NCBI GenBank assembly: GCA_934675625.1
Contig: CAKURH010000009.1
Span: 1-54,096, forward strand
Source of the DNA: an uncultured Kiritimatiellota bacterium
GTDB taxonomy: Bacteria; Verrucomicrobiota; Kiritimatiellia; RFP12; UBA1067
DNA: 54,096 bases
Direction of reading: 5' to 3'
Part shown: positions 34,633 to 43,886 of the stretch, piece by piece
How positions within the stretch are numbered: the first letter of the stretch is position 1
Layout: each line of letters begins with the position of its first letter
The notes under the pieces: generated by a model
What the model saw: the letters and a program-made list of their open reading frames with translations, nothing else
Told to the model about the DNA's origin: nothing
Database searches by the model: none
Position numbers and translations under genes: made by a program

Positions 34633-37449
34633 ATGAAGAAGACTGAAAAGAGGACATTGGGCGGCGCGTGGCATTTGGCTTGCGTCGCGTGCGCGGTGGC
34701 GTTCATTGGAATCGCGGACGGCGCGACCGTGCGCGTCACGGACTTCGGTGCGGACGCCACGGGCGCACGGCCGAGCCAGGACGCCATCGCGCAGGCCTGC
34801 CGGGCGGCGCGGGAGGGCGACACGGTGCTGTTCCCGCGCGGCGTCTACGCGCTTCGGAAAAGCGTCAGACTTGAGAATCTTCGCGGCGTGACGCTTGCGG
34901 GCGAGCCCGGCACGGTCATTCGGATGCACAACAGTCTCGAAGGCCCCGAATCGGAGAGTTCGGGCGGCTTCGTCGTGAACGGCGGCCGTTCAGTGCGCAT
35001 CGAGAAGCTGCGGCTGACGACGGAGAATCCGATCGGGTGCGCCGGGCGCATCGTCGCAAAAGACGCGGCGGCGCGGACGGTGGACTTCCTTGTCGATGCG
35101 GCGTGCGCGTTCACGGGACGCGAACACGTCTTCCAGATCGACACCTGCGACGAGGAGGGGGCACCCGACCGTGCGCTGGAGACGCATGCGGACATTCATG
35201 CCGTCACGAACGAGGCCGGTTCCGTGCGCCATGAGGGTCTTGCCTACACGCGGCTCGACGAGCGGCTGATTCGACTGTCGCTTCCGTCATGGGCATCGGT
35301 TCAGGCGGTCACGAACGGGCATCGCGCCCTGCTGAGGTATTCGCGCGGAGGCGGCACGGCGTTCTGGATCGCCAACGTGCGCGGGCTCACGCTGGAGGAT
35401 GTCGAGATCTCTCGCACGGCGGCCATGGGCATGGTCATCGCGCCCGGCACGGCCGATGTCTCGCTGCGCCGATTCTGCATCCGCATGGCGGCGGACGACC
35501 CCGCGCTCCATTCCTCCAATTCGGACGGCGTTCACGTCTTCGGGTGCGAAGGGACGCTGCGGCTGGAGGACTGCCACTTCAAGGGGCTGGGTGACGACGC
35601 TTTCAACGTGCACGCGATGGGCGGTGAGATTGCGCAGTGCGACGCCGCGCAGGGAATGGCGTCGCTTATCCTGCGGCTCGTGGATCGCAAGCCGCAGGCG
35701 CTGCCGGACGGCTGGGCCCGCGCGGGCGACACGATTGACGTCTATGACCCGAAGACGCTCAGCGTCAAGGGCTCGCTCAGGCTGACGCGCTACAAAGACG
35801 GCGCGGCGGTTTTCGCGCCGGTGAAGTTTGCGCTGGCGAAGGGCGACATCGTCGCGAACGTGCGGCACCTGCCGGCCGTCCGCATTCAGGACTGTTCGGT
35901 CGAGAACACGCGGGCGCGCGCGTTCCTGCTGCAGACCCGGCATGTGTCTGTCGAGCGCTCGCGGTTCAGGGGCTTTCCCTCTCCGGCGATCATCGTCTCG
36001 TCGGACGTGAAGACATGGAACGAGATGGCGCCGACAGTGGACTGCGCGATCCGCGACTGCACGTTCGAGAAGTGCGCCAATTCCCTTAACGGACTGCCGC
36101 TGGGGGCGGTCGTCGTGAAGCTCAACCACAACGGCGAACCGTCCGACGCCTCGGCAGGGGCCTTCCGGAACGTGCGCATCATGGACTGCCGGTTTGCGGA
36201 CATCGGCTCGAACGCCATCTACGCCGAATGCACGGACGGCGTGCGAATCACGGGGAACGTCTTTCGGCGGACAGGCGTTCGTGTGAAGTCTCCGACGGAG
36301 GGCTTCGACATCCGACTGAACAACTGCGCCCGCGTGCATCTTGAAGGAAACGACTCGGATCGTCCCGCCGCGAATCTCGTGACCGGGGCGGATAATTCGC
36401 CGCGACTGGCGGAGATATTCTCGGATCACCTGGTCTTGCCGGCCGACAAGACGCTGCGCGTCTTCGGGACGGGGGACGGCGCGGTCTCCGTGCGGTTCAG
36501 CGGGATGGAGCGGAAGGTGCGTGCCGTGCGGGGGCGCTGGTGCGTGACGTTCCCCGCCCTGGAGGCGGGCGGCCCCTACGAGCTGGAGGTCGATCTCGGC
36601 GACCGACGTCAGGTCGTCCGGGACGTCATGATCGGCGAGGTGCTGGTCATGGCGGGGCAGTCCAACATGCAGTTCCTGCTGGGCGAATCGACGACCAAGG
36701 AGCGGTTCGAGGATTCGCGCATCCGACTGTTCTCGACGACACGGCTTGAGCGCGGCGCTGTCTTCGGCGCGTCGGACGGATGGGTTCCGCTCACGCGCAA
36801 AAACGCATGGGCGTGGACGGCCATCGGTTGCGAGACGGCCGTCCGGCGCGCACGGGCGACGGGTCGTGCGGTGGGCGTCATCTGCTGCGTGCAGGGCGCG
36901 AGCGTCATCAAGACCTGGATGCCGTACGCATTGGCGCGGGACGCGCGGTTCAGCCTGCCGCCCGCGAAATGCTCGCACCCCGACGAGCGGGAGGACGCCT
37001 ACTCACTCTGGAACCGCAGCGGCACGCTGTACGAGAGCCAGTTCTCCGAGGTCGCGGGCTACCCGGTTTCCTCTGTCACGTGGTATCAGGGCGAAAGCAA
37101 CTCGCACAGCGTCGAGGAGGGAACGCTTTACGCCGACATGCTAACCGCGTTGATCGGACAGTGGCGGGCTGATTTCCGCGATGCCGGGCTGCCGTTCTAC
37201 GTCCTGCAGCTGGCGGCCGACACGACAGGCGGGCCGAACCGTGCGGCGTGGAACGCCGTCAAGGCTTCGCAGTCGAAAGTCGCGCAGTCGGTTCCCGGGG
37301 TGACGCTTGTGCGTACGGACGACATCTGCGAGCCCGACAAGGGGATTCATCCGCCAACCAAGCGGTTGATTGCGGAACGTCTAGCAACGCTGATGGAAGG
37401 CAATGGCGACTCGCGTGATGGGGGGAGATGTGCCTATGAGGCCGAGTGA
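34633..37449 (+). CDS. Secreted beta-helix/sialate-O-acetylesterase fusion
   Basis: The 938-residue protein has a signal peptide (WHLACVACAVAFIGIADGA). A pectate-lyase-type beta-helix (VRVTDFGADATGARPSQDAI, up to about residue 590) and a short beta linker follow. The C-terminal SGNH/SASA acetylesterase has GQSNMQ (nucleophile Ser677), WYQGESN (817-823) and Asp902/His906 in DKGIHP. SASA enzymes remove O-acetyl groups from sialic acids or plant polysaccharides. The helix part probably recognises or cuts the same polymer. It starts 26 bp after the poly-G gene and may share its transcript. A strong promoter for the next gene sits at its stop codon. Confidence 0.88.
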   Translation: MKKTEKRTLGGAWHLACVACAVAFIGIADGATVRVTDFGADATGARPSQDAIAQACRAAREGDTVLFPRGVYALRKSVRLENLRGVTLAGEPGTVIRMHNSLEGPESESSGGFVVNGGRSVRIEKLRLTTENPIGCAGRIVAKDAAARTVDFLVDAACAFTGREHVFQIDTCDEEGAPDRALETHADIHAVTNEAGSVRHEGLAYTRLDERLIRLSLPSWASVQAVTNGHRALLRYSRGGGTAFWIANVRGLTLEDVEISRTAAMGMVIAPGTADVSLRRFCIRMAADDPALHSSNSDGVHVFGCEGTLRLEDCHFKGLGDDAFNVHAMGGEIAQCDAAQGMASLILRLVDRKPQALPDGWARAGDTIDVYDPKTLSVKGSLRLTRYKDGAAVFAPVKFALAKGDIVANVRHLPAVRIQDCSVENTRARAFLLQTRHVSVERSRFRGFPSPAIIVSSDVKTWNEMAPTVDCAIRDCTFEKCANSLNGLPLGAVVVKLNHNGEPSDASAGAFRNVRIMDCRFADIGSNAIYAECTDGVRITGNVFRRTGVRVKSPTEGFDIRLNNCARVHLEGNDSDRPAANLVTGADNSPRLAEIFSDHLVLPADKTLRVFGTGDGAVSVRFSGMERKVRAVRGRWCVTFPALEAGGPYELEVDLGDRRQVVRDVMIGEVLVMAGQSNMQFLLGESTTKERFEDSRIRLFSTTRLERGAVFGASDGWVPLTRKNAWAWTAIGCETAVRRARATGRAVGVICCVQGASVIKTWMPYALARDARFSLPPAKCSHPDEREDAYSLWNRSGTLYESQFSEVAGYPVSSVTWYQGESNSHSVEEGTLYADMLTALIGQWRADFRDAGLPFYVLQLAADTTGGPNRAAWNAVKASQSKVAQSVPGVTLVRTDDICEPDKGIHPPTKRLIAERLATLMEGNGDSRDGGRCAYEAE

Positions 37450-37454
37450 TTTGG

Positions 37455-37460
37455 TATAAT
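37455..37460 (+). promoter_or_regulatory. Extended -10 promoter of the DUF1703 gene
   Basis: TTTGGTATAAT is followed by 6 nt and the ATG at 37467. The box begins just after the stop codon of the preceding gene, and the message would be leaderless. Confidence 0.8.
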
Positions 37461-37466
37461 GTCGGC

Positions 37467-39245
37467 ATGGAAAAGATGAAGCAAATCATGTACGGTGTGA
37501 CGGACTTCGCGCTCATCCGCGCGGAGAACGGCTATTTCGTGGACCGCACCGCGCTCATCCGCGAGCTGGAGAAGACGCGCTACGCGATGTTCCTGCGGCC
37601 GCGCCGCTTCGGCAAGTCACTCCTCTGCGCCATCCTCCAGAGCTACTACGACGTTGACTACGCCGATCGCTTCGAGGAACTCTTCGGCGGGCTTGACATC
37701 GGGCGTGAGCCGACGGCGGAGCGGGGAAAGTACCTCTTCATCGACTTCAACTTCACGGGTGTTGAAAAGCGGATCGACCGTGTGCAGGACAGTTTCAACG
37801 AATACTGTTCGGAACGGCTGGACGTCTTCGTTGAGCGTCATGCGGGGCGTCTGCCCGAGGGAACGACGGCGGCAGTCCTCGCGAAGCGGACGTGCCACGA
37901 GAAGTTCAACACGCTGACGATGCGGCTCAAGGGTTCGGGACTGAAGCTCTACATCACGATCGACGAATACGATAACTTCACGAACACGATCCTCGCCGAG
38001 TCGCGTGACAAGTACGAGGCCCTCTGCCACGGCGACGGTTTCTTCAAGCAGTTCTTCAACGAACTCAAGCTCGCGACGACCGGCACGGACGCGCCGGTCA
38101 CGCGGCTCTTCATCACGGGCGTGACGCCGGTGACGATGGACGATGTGACGAGCGGTTTCAACATCGCGGCGAACATCTCGCTGAACCCCGTGTTCGCCGC
38201 GTTCGCGGGCTTCACGCACGACGACATCCGTGAAATGCTCGCCCACTACCGTGCACACGCGGGCTTCGCGTTCGACGAGGAGGCCGTCTTCGAGACGATG
38301 CGCCGGTGGTACGACAACTACCGCTTCTCGCCCGAAACGGGTTCGGACGGGCGTGAGCCGCCGTGCGTTGCGAACCCGACTCTCGTCCTCTACTACATGC
38401 AGTACTTCCTGCAGAACCACAAGCCCCAGCCGGACTTCGTGGACGAGAACCTGCGGACGGACTACATGAAGATCCGCCACATCATTACGGAAGGGCGGAA
38501 GATCAACGGCAACTTCCACCGGCTCGAGGACATCGTTGCGCGCCTCGGCGCGACGGCGACGCTCCGGAAATCCTTCCAGGCGAAGGAACTGGGCATCGCG
38601 GACAACTTCATATCGTTCCTCTTCTACAACGGGCTCGTTACGGTGACGGGTGAGGACTTCGGTCAGTCGACGCTCGGCATCCCGAACCTGACGGTCGGAG
38701 AGTTCATGCACGACTTCGTGCCGAAGGCCTACCAGGACATCAACGGAATCGACCCGCGCATCTTCGACATAGCGAACGGCATGACCGACTTCGCGCGGCG
38801 CGGCGACTGGCGCACGCCGCTGGAGACTGCGGCGGGCGTTGTTTCGCGCTACTGGAAGGTGCGCGACGCCCTGGAGGGCGAGCGTGTCGTGCAAACTGCG
38901 CTCTGCTCGCTCCTCTACGTGGGGCACGGGCCGTACATCGTGCGGCATGAGCAGGAGTCGGCAGTCGGGTTCGTGGACATCGCGTTCGAGCCGCAGCTGA
39001 ACCGCTGGCCGCAGATCGGCCACGCCGCGCTCGTCGAGTTGAAGTACCTGAAGACGGCGGACGACGCCTCGCCTGCCGCGCTCGCGAAGATCCGTGACGC
39101 GGCGGCGGCACAGCTCGCGCGCTACGCGGGCGACCACGATCTCGCGCGGGCGTGGAACTTGAAGGAGAACGGCGGCACGGTGACGCTGCACCGCATCGCC
39201 GTCGTCTTCCACGGCGGCGACGTCGCCCTCTGCGAGGAGATCTGA
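37467..39245 (+). CDS. AAA-ATPase-like protein with DUF1703 nuclease-like domain
   Basis: The 592-residue protein starts with the typical YGVTDFALIRAENGYFVDRT and has the P-loop-like RPRRFGKS (residues near 46-53). Further family marks are ITIDEYDNF and the FNEYC region. The C-terminal PD-(D/E)XK-like core includes VGFVDIAFEP and HAALVELKYLK. This family is abundant, repeated and of unknown role in gut anaerobes. It is often called an AAA-ATPase-like domain protein and is possibly a defence or mobile-gene component. It is unrelated to the polysaccharide genes around it and has its own leaderless promoter. Confidence 0.9.
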   Translation: MEKMKQIMYGVTDFALIRAENGYFVDRTALIRELEKTRYAMFLRPRRFGKSLLCAILQSYYDVDYADRFEELFGGLDIGREPTAERGKYLFIDFNFTGVEKRIDRVQDSFNEYCSERLDVFVERHAGRLPEGTTAAVLAKRTCHEKFNTLTMRLKGSGLKLYITIDEYDNFTNTILAESRDKYEALCHGDGFFKQFFNELKLATTGTDAPVTRLFITGVTPVTMDDVTSGFNIAANISLNPVFAAFAGFTHDDIREMLAHYRAHAGFAFDEEAVFETMRRWYDNYRFSPETGSDGREPPCVANPTLVLYYMQYFLQNHKPQPDFVDENLRTDYMKIRHIITEGRKINGNFHRLEDIVARLGATATLRKSFQAKELGIADNFISFLFYNGLVTVTGEDFGQSTLGIPNLTVGEFMHDFVPKAYQDINGIDPRIFDIANGMTDFARRGDWRTPLETAAGVVSRYWKVRDALEGERVVQTALCSLLYVGHGPYIVRHEQESAVGFVDIAFEPQLNRWPQIGHAALVELKYLKTADDASPAALAKIRDAAAAQLARYAGDHDLARAWNLKENGGTVTLHRIAVVFHGGDVALCEEI

Positions 39246-39261
39246 TTTAAAGTTGTCAACA

Positions 39262-39297
39262 TTTTCCGTCAATGGGGTCAGCCCCATTGACGGAAAA
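39262..39297. terminator. Perfect 16-bp hairpin between genes
   Basis: TTTTCCGTCAATGGGG and its exact complement flank a TCAG loop. The right arm ends in AAAA, and on the minus strand this would be a run of T. On the plus strand no T-run follows, so it may be a bidirectional stop, or a mobile hairpin repeat. Confidence 0.5.
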
Positions 39298-39307
39298 GAA
39301 GTGATCG

Positions 39308-41527
39308 ATGAACAAGGTGGAATCAATGAAATCAATGAATGAGAATGCGCGGGGCAGGACGAAGGGGCGGCAGTCCCTTCTGCCGGCCCTGCTGTCGGTC
39401 GCCGTCTGCGCGGCGGCGGCGCTTGCCCAGCCCGACTGCCAAATGCCCGAAAATGCGCGCGTAGTCCAAGACGCGCCAGGGTATAATGCGTGGCCGATGA
39501 TTCAAGCGGCGGGCGACAGACTTGTCTGTGCGTACAGCCGCGACAGCGCGCTTCCCGCGGACGGGCACACCATCGGTGCCGGCAGCCGCGACTCCTATGT
39601 GCGTCTGTCGCGCGACGGCGGCCGCACCTGGTCGGCGGAACGCATTCTCGCGGCCGATCCCGAGGTCGGCGAGGTCAATGAAGGAATGGGGCTTGATTCC
39701 ACAGGAGCTGTTTTGGCCTGGGTGCGCTGCTGGGGCGTGCCGGCGCGGCGCCGCCACGAGCTTTATCGTTCGGCAGACGGCCTTTCGTTCGAGAAAATCG
39801 CCGCGCCCGCGCTTGATCCGCTTCCAATGCAGATTATGGACCCGGTATCGGTGCCGGGCCTTGGCCTGGTGTCGCCCTGGTTCGCGGGCAGATATGACTC
39901 CAACGGCGGAAATTCTTGGGGCGTTCTCGTCAGCGCGGATGACGGGCGGACATGGACGCAGCGCACCATTGAAAAGGGGCTGTCCGTGAAGGAATGGGTG
40001 ACAGAGCCTTCGCTTGTTTCGCTGGGAGGCGGGAAGCTGCTGATTGTCGGGCGTTGCGAGCAGAGCCTTGGCCCGCAGTTTCAGGTGACGAGCGCGGACG
40101 GCGGCAAAACGTGGAAGAAAGCGCGTACCAATATTGACGATGTGCACGAGTCCACCCCGAATCTTGTCTATGACGCGCGTACGGGACTTCTTGCGAATTA
40201 TTATTACCAGCGCGGCGCGCGTCAGCTCAAACGCCGCGTCGCACGCGCGATGGACGTTTTCGACAATCCGGCGGCGTGGCCCGAACCGGAGGTTCTTGCC
40301 GAGGGCTTCGAGCCGCGGATTTATGACGCGGGCAACGTGAACGTCACGCGGCTTCTCGGCCAGACCGACCTGTGCGCATGGTACACCGGAACCCCGTCGA
40401 ACGCGGCGGTTGTCGTCACGTCCGCAGCCGCCCCCGAACGCACCGCGCCGCACCGGGCCGAGATTCGTCCGGGCGCCTTGTGGTACGATACTGAAGGGCA
40501 TGTCATCAATGCGCACGGCGGGGGCGTCCTGTTCGACAACGGCGTCTACTGGTGGTACGGTGAACACAAAGTCTACGGCCGCGCCGGCAACAAGGCGCAT
40601 GTCGGGGTTCATGTCTATTCGTCAAGAGATCTCGTGAACTGGGATGACCGCGGCATTGCGCTCGCTGTCTCGGAAGACCCGCAGAGTGACATTGCCGACG
40701 GTTGCATACTTGAGCGCCCGAAGGTTTTGCGTTCGCAGAAGACCGGCCGGTATGTCATGTACTTTCATCTGGAGCTGAAGGGGCAGGGCTACAATGCGGC
40801 GCGCACGGGCATTGCCGTCGCCGACCGTCCGGAAGGGCCGTTCCGCTTTCTGCGCTCCCTCCGCCCGACGCCCGGCGCATGGCCGGAAGACGTGCGCGCG
40901 GACGAGTGGACGCCCGAGGCGATGCGCGCATCCCGGGAGCTCGGGAACGAGCCGGGCGGGCCGAACGAACGGGTGAGGGCGCGAGTCCCTTACCTTGGGC
41001 ACATGGATGGCGGGCAGATGTCGCGGGACATGACGCTCTTCGCCGATGACGACGGACGTTGCTATCACATCTTCGCCTCGGAATACAACGCGACGTTGCA
41101 CATCGCCGAACTGACCGAGGACTTGCTCGGCTACACGGGGCGCTGGTTCCGCGTGGCCGACAAGCACTGGACAGAGGCGCCGGCGCTTGTGAAGATGAAC
41201 GGGTGGTACTTCCTCATCGGGTCGGGTTGCTCGGGCTGGCAGCCGAATGCGGCGCGGCTTTACCGTGCGCGGTCTTTGTCCGGCCCGTGGGAGCGGCTCG
41301 GCAACCCCTGCCGGGGCGTCAGCCCGGAGACGGGGTTGGGGCCGGAACTCACCTGGGGCGCGCAGTCTACGTTTCTTCTGCCCGTCGCGGGCCGTCCAAA
41401 CGAGGTCATCGCGCTGTTTGACGTCTGGCATCCGGGAAACCAGGAAGATAGCCGCTATGTGTGGTTGCCCGTCACGTTCGAGAATGACAGTCTTTGGATC
41501 GACTGGAAGGCGTCGTGGCAACCTTGA
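39308..41527 (+). CDS. Secreted BNR sialidase-like / GH43-like double propeller
   Basis: The 739-residue protein has a signal peptide (RQSLLPALLSVAVCAAAALA). The N-terminal half has Asp-box repeats (SRDGGRTW, SADDGRTW, SADGGKTW), as in sialidases and related BNR propellers. The second half resembles GH43-type five-blade propellers of the galactan/arabinan kind (VINAHGGGVLFDNGVYWWYG, YHIFASEYNATLHIAELTED). The full arginine triad of true sialidases cannot be confirmed by eye, so exo-sialidase activity is unproven. Several ATGs occur at the start (39308, 39329, 39338). The gene follows a perfect hairpin and has no obvious -10 box of its own. Confidence 0.75.
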   Translation: MNKVESMKSMNENARGRTKGRQSLLPALLSVAVCAAAALAQPDCQMPENARVVQDAPGYNAWPMIQAAGDRLVCAYSRDSALPADGHTIGAGSRDSYVRLSRDGGRTWSAERILAADPEVGEVNEGMGLDSTGAVLAWVRCWGVPARRRHELYRSADGLSFEKIAAPALDPLPMQIMDPVSVPGLGLVSPWFAGRYDSNGGNSWGVLVSADDGRTWTQRTIEKGLSVKEWVTEPSLVSLGGGKLLIVGRCEQSLGPQFQVTSADGGKTWKKARTNIDDVHESTPNLVYDARTGLLANYYYQRGARQLKRRVARAMDVFDNPAAWPEPEVLAEGFEPRIYDAGNVNVTRLLGQTDLCAWYTGTPSNAAVVVTSAAAPERTAPHRAEIRPGALWYDTEGHVINAHGGGVLFDNGVYWWYGEHKVYGRAGNKAHVGVHVYSSRDLVNWDDRGIALAVSEDPQSDIADGCILERPKVLRSQKTGRYVMYFHLELKGQGYNAARTGIAVADRPEGPFRFLRSLRPTPGAWPEDVRADEWTPEAMRASRELGNEPGGPNERVRARVPYLGHMDGGQMSRDMTLFADDDGRCYHIFASEYNATLHIAELTEDLLGYTGRWFRVADKHWTEAPALVKMNGWYFLIGSGCSGWQPNAARLYRARSLSGPWERLGNPCRGVSPETGLGPELTWGAQSTFLLPVAGRPNEVIALFDVWHPGNQEDSRYVWLPVTFENDSLWIDWKASWQP

Positions 41528-41612
41528 CGCCTACGTCGGAGCCCTGCGCCGCGTGACAATCGAGGACCTGCCCCTGCACCGCCTCGTCAAGGTCGGCAAC
41601 GTCGAGCTGTAG
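41517..41612 (+). pseudogene. Orphan C-terminal coding remnant
   Basis: Just past the end of the preceding gene, another frame reads GNLDAYVGALRRVTIEDLPL, then HRLVKVGNVEL and a stop at 41612. It has natural-looking amino acid and codon composition but no start or upstream body in its frame. It is probably the broken-off tail of another gene. The parent family is not recognised. Confidence 0.4.
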
Positions 41613-41645
41613 GCAGGGCGGCTGAACGCAGAGAGACAATTTTGA

Positions 41646-41651
41646 TATACT
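41646..41651 (+). promoter_or_regulatory. Extended -10 promoter of the phosphodiesterase operon
   Basis: TTTTGATATACT is followed by 7 nt and an ATG (41659) that opens a mini-ORF rather than the main gene. Confidence 0.78.
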
Positions 41652-41658
41652 ATGGCGC

Positions 41659-41694
41659 ATGAAACGTCTGATCCCTGACAGGGCTTGCCGATGA
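41659..41694 (+). CDS. Mini-ORF MKRLIPDRACR
   Basis: Eleven codons begin at the predicted transcription start and end with a TGA that overlaps the ATG of the next gene (ATGA at 41691-41694). The next gene has no clear ribosome binding site of its own, so coupling to this leaderless leader is likely. Confidence 0.45.
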   Translation: MKRLIPDRACR

Positions 41695-42836
41695 AAAAGC
41701 TGAACGTTATTGCCGCCGGGCTTGGCTGGAATCTGCTGGAGCGCAACGGGCTGACCGAACTCGCGGGCATGAAGTTCGCGCCGCAGCCGAGCGTCTTCCC
41801 GGCCGTCACGTGCGTCGCCCAGGCGACGCTGCGGACGGGCCTGTCGCCCGCCGAACACGGAATGGTCTCGAACGGCTACTGGTCGGAGACGTTGCGGAAG
41901 CCGCTCTTCTGGGAGCAGAGCGCACGGCTCGTGAAGGGACGGCGCGTCTGGGCCGACCGTCGCGCGGCGGGCGAGCGGTTCGGGATGTTCTTCTTCCAGC
42001 AGTCGCTCGGCGAAGACCTTGACCTCATCCTCTCCCCCGCGCCGATTCACAAGCACGGCGGCGGCATGGTCATGAGCTGCTACACGCAGCCGACGGGCCT
42101 TGCGGACGTTCTGCGGAAGCTCTGCGGCGCGTTTCCGCTTGGACGCTACTGGGGGCCGCTCGCCTCGCCGAAAGTCGGACGGATGTGCATCTCCTATTTC
42201 GAGGAGATGACGAACGTGCAGGACGTCGACGAGGCGTACCTCTACCTGCCGACGCTCGACTACGCCGCGCAGAAGTGCGGCCCCGACTCGCCGGCGGCGA
42301 AAGCCGCGTTGCGGGAGTTCCGCCGCCAGCTTGAACGCCTCGCGGACATCTGCCAGCGGCGCGGCTGTGACCTGAAGGTGATGGGCGACTACGAGATTAC
42401 GGACGTCACGGACGTGCCTGTGCTGCCGAACGTGACGCTGCGCCGCGAGGGCCTTTTCAGGACGCGGACGGTCGGCGGGCTCTCGTATCCCGACTTCTAC
42501 CAGTCGACGGCGTTTGCGCTCTGCGACCACGAATTCTGCCTCGTCTACGGCTCGGCGCGCGAGAAGGCGGCTCAGGCGCTGCTCGCGACGGGCGGCTACG
42601 AGGTGCCGGGCGACGGCCTGTTGCGTGCGACGGACGACGCGGTGCTGCTCCTCGCGAAGCCGGGCAGCTGGTGTGGCTACGAATGGTGGACGGATCGCCG
42701 CGAGGCGCCGGACTTCGCGCGTCACGTCGACATCCACAACAAGCCCGGCTACGACCCGAAAGAGCTCTTTTTCTTCACTCGCGGCATCGTGAAGGGCACC
42801 CACGGCCGCGCCTGTTCCGTCGCGGTTTCGATTTGA
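41691..42836 (+). CDS. Alkaline-phosphatase-superfamily phosphodiesterase/nucleotide pyrophosphatase
   Basis: The 381-residue protein resembles type I phosphodiesterase/nucleotide pyrophosphatases. The segment PSVFPAVTCVAQATLRTG holds the nucleophile Thr40. Metal-binding motifs follow: LPTLDYAAQKCGPDS, MGDYEI and the final DIHNKPGYDPKELFF. There is no signal peptide, so it acts in the cytoplasm. The substrate is unknown; related genes occur in clusters making small secreted metabolites. It overlaps a mini-ORF at its start and sits 1 bp before a U32-like gene, forming a two-gene operon. Confidence 0.82.
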   Translation: MKKLNVIAAGLGWNLLERNGLTELAGMKFAPQPSVFPAVTCVAQATLRTGLSPAEHGMVSNGYWSETLRKPLFWEQSARLVKGRRVWADRRAAGERFGMFFFQQSLGEDLDLILSPAPIHKHGGGMVMSCYTQPTGLADVLRKLCGAFPLGRYWGPLASPKVGRMCISYFEEMTNVQDVDEAYLYLPTLDYAAQKCGPDSPAAKAALREFRRQLERLADICQRRGCDLKVMGDYEITDVTDVPVLPNVTLRREGLFRTRTVGGLSYPDFYQSTAFALCDHEFCLVYGSAREKAAQALLATGGYEVPGDGLLRATDDAVLLLAKPGSWCGYEWWTDRREAPDFARHVDIHNKPGYDPKELFFFTRGIVKGTHGRACSVAVSI

Positions 42837-42837
42837 C

Positions 42838-43878
42838 ATGGAACGAAAAAAACTCGCGGTCGGGCACTTCTTCAACGGCGACTTCACGGGCGTCTGCGCG
42901 GCGCATCTGCCGCGCATCAAGGAAGTCTTCTTCGCGTGGCCAGGCGTCCTCTCGTGCCGTCCGGCGCCCGATTTCACGCCGGATGTGCGTGCGCGGCTCT
43001 TGTCCGACCTGACCTGGGCGCGGGCGCACGGGCTCGAACTCGACACGCTCTTCAACTGCAACTGCTACGGCGACTTGGCGATTTCGCCCGACCTTGCGGA
43101 CTTCGTGTCGCGCATCTTGCGCGAGATGGACGCCGAAGGGCTTTTCCCCGAGACGGTGACGACGACTTCGCCGTTCATCGCGACGGTGCTGCGCCAGCGG
43201 TTCCCGACGGTGAAGATCCGCCTCAGCGTCAACCAGCGCGTCCACGGCTCCGTCGGCTTTGAGCCGATCCTGCCGCTCTTCGACTCGTTCTACGCGACGC
43301 GCGAGCGGCACCGCGAGACGGCGTGGCTCAAGGGGATGTCCGGCTGGGCGCACGCCCACGGCAAGACGATCGGCATCCAGGCGAACTCCGGCTGTCTGCG
43401 CCAATGCCCGTACCAGCAGTTCCACGACAACCTGCACGGGCATGACCGACGTGCGCAGTCGAAGGTCGGCGAGCAGTTCGGCTTCACGCCGATGCTCTGC
43501 CTCCAGCATTACGCGGCGGGCCATGCGGAGGACTTTCTGCGCGCGACGTGGATTCGCCCCGAAGACCTGCCGGCCTATGAGCCGTTTGTCGATGTCGTCA
43601 AGCTCGCGACGCGGCGGCATGCGAATCCCGAGAAGATTGTTGCGGCCTACGCGACGCGCGCCTACGACGGCGACCTCGCCGACCTCATGGACGCGCGTCC
43701 GCCGCTGCCGGGCGTCATGGACAACAGGGCGTTCGCCGCCTTCGCGCCGCTTTGGGCGGCCGTGCGCGAATGTCCGGCGGCGAACGACTGCACGCACTGC
43801 GGCCAATGTGCACGTCTGTTGAAGGCCGTCTACCGTCCGACGGCAAACGTCCGTGCGCCGGGCGCGGATATGCTATAA
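42838..43878 (+). CDS. U32-like TIM-barrel protein with cysteine clusters
   Basis: The 346-residue protein resembles U32 peptidase-like or hydroxylase-like proteins. It opens with KLAVGHFFNGDFTG, followed by a barrel (LDTLFNCNCYGDL, VKIRLSVNQRVHGS). It has NSGCLRQCPYQQFHDNLHGH and a late CTHCGQC cluster that could bind an iron-sulfur centre. U32 proteins act on RNA, ubiquinone or peptides; the role here is unknown. The gene directly follows the phosphodiesterase. Its end overlaps the promoter of kdsB. Confidence 0.55.
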   Translation: MERKKLAVGHFFNGDFTGVCAAHLPRIKEVFFAWPGVLSCRPAPDFTPDVRARLLSDLTWARAHGLELDTLFNCNCYGDLAISPDLADFVSRILREMDAEGLFPETVTTTSPFIATVLRQRFPTVKIRLSVNQRVHGSVGFEPILPLFDSFYATRERHRETAWLKGMSGWAHAHGKTIGIQANSGCLRQCPYQQFHDNLHGHDRRAQSKVGEQFGFTPMLCLQHYAAGHAEDFLRATWIRPEDLPAYEPFVDVVKLATRRHANPEKIVAAYATRAYDGDLADLMDARPPLPGVMDNRAFAAFAPLWAAVRECPAANDCTHCGQCARLLKAVYRPTANVRAPGADML

Positions 43879-43879
43879 T
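43874..43879 (+). promoter_or_regulatory. Extended -10 promoter of the kdsB operon
   Basis: ATATGCTATAAT lies at the 3' end of the preceding gene, with 7 nt to the kdsB ATG, so the message is predicted to be leaderless. Confidence 0.8.
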
Positions 43880-43886
43880 ATCCCGC

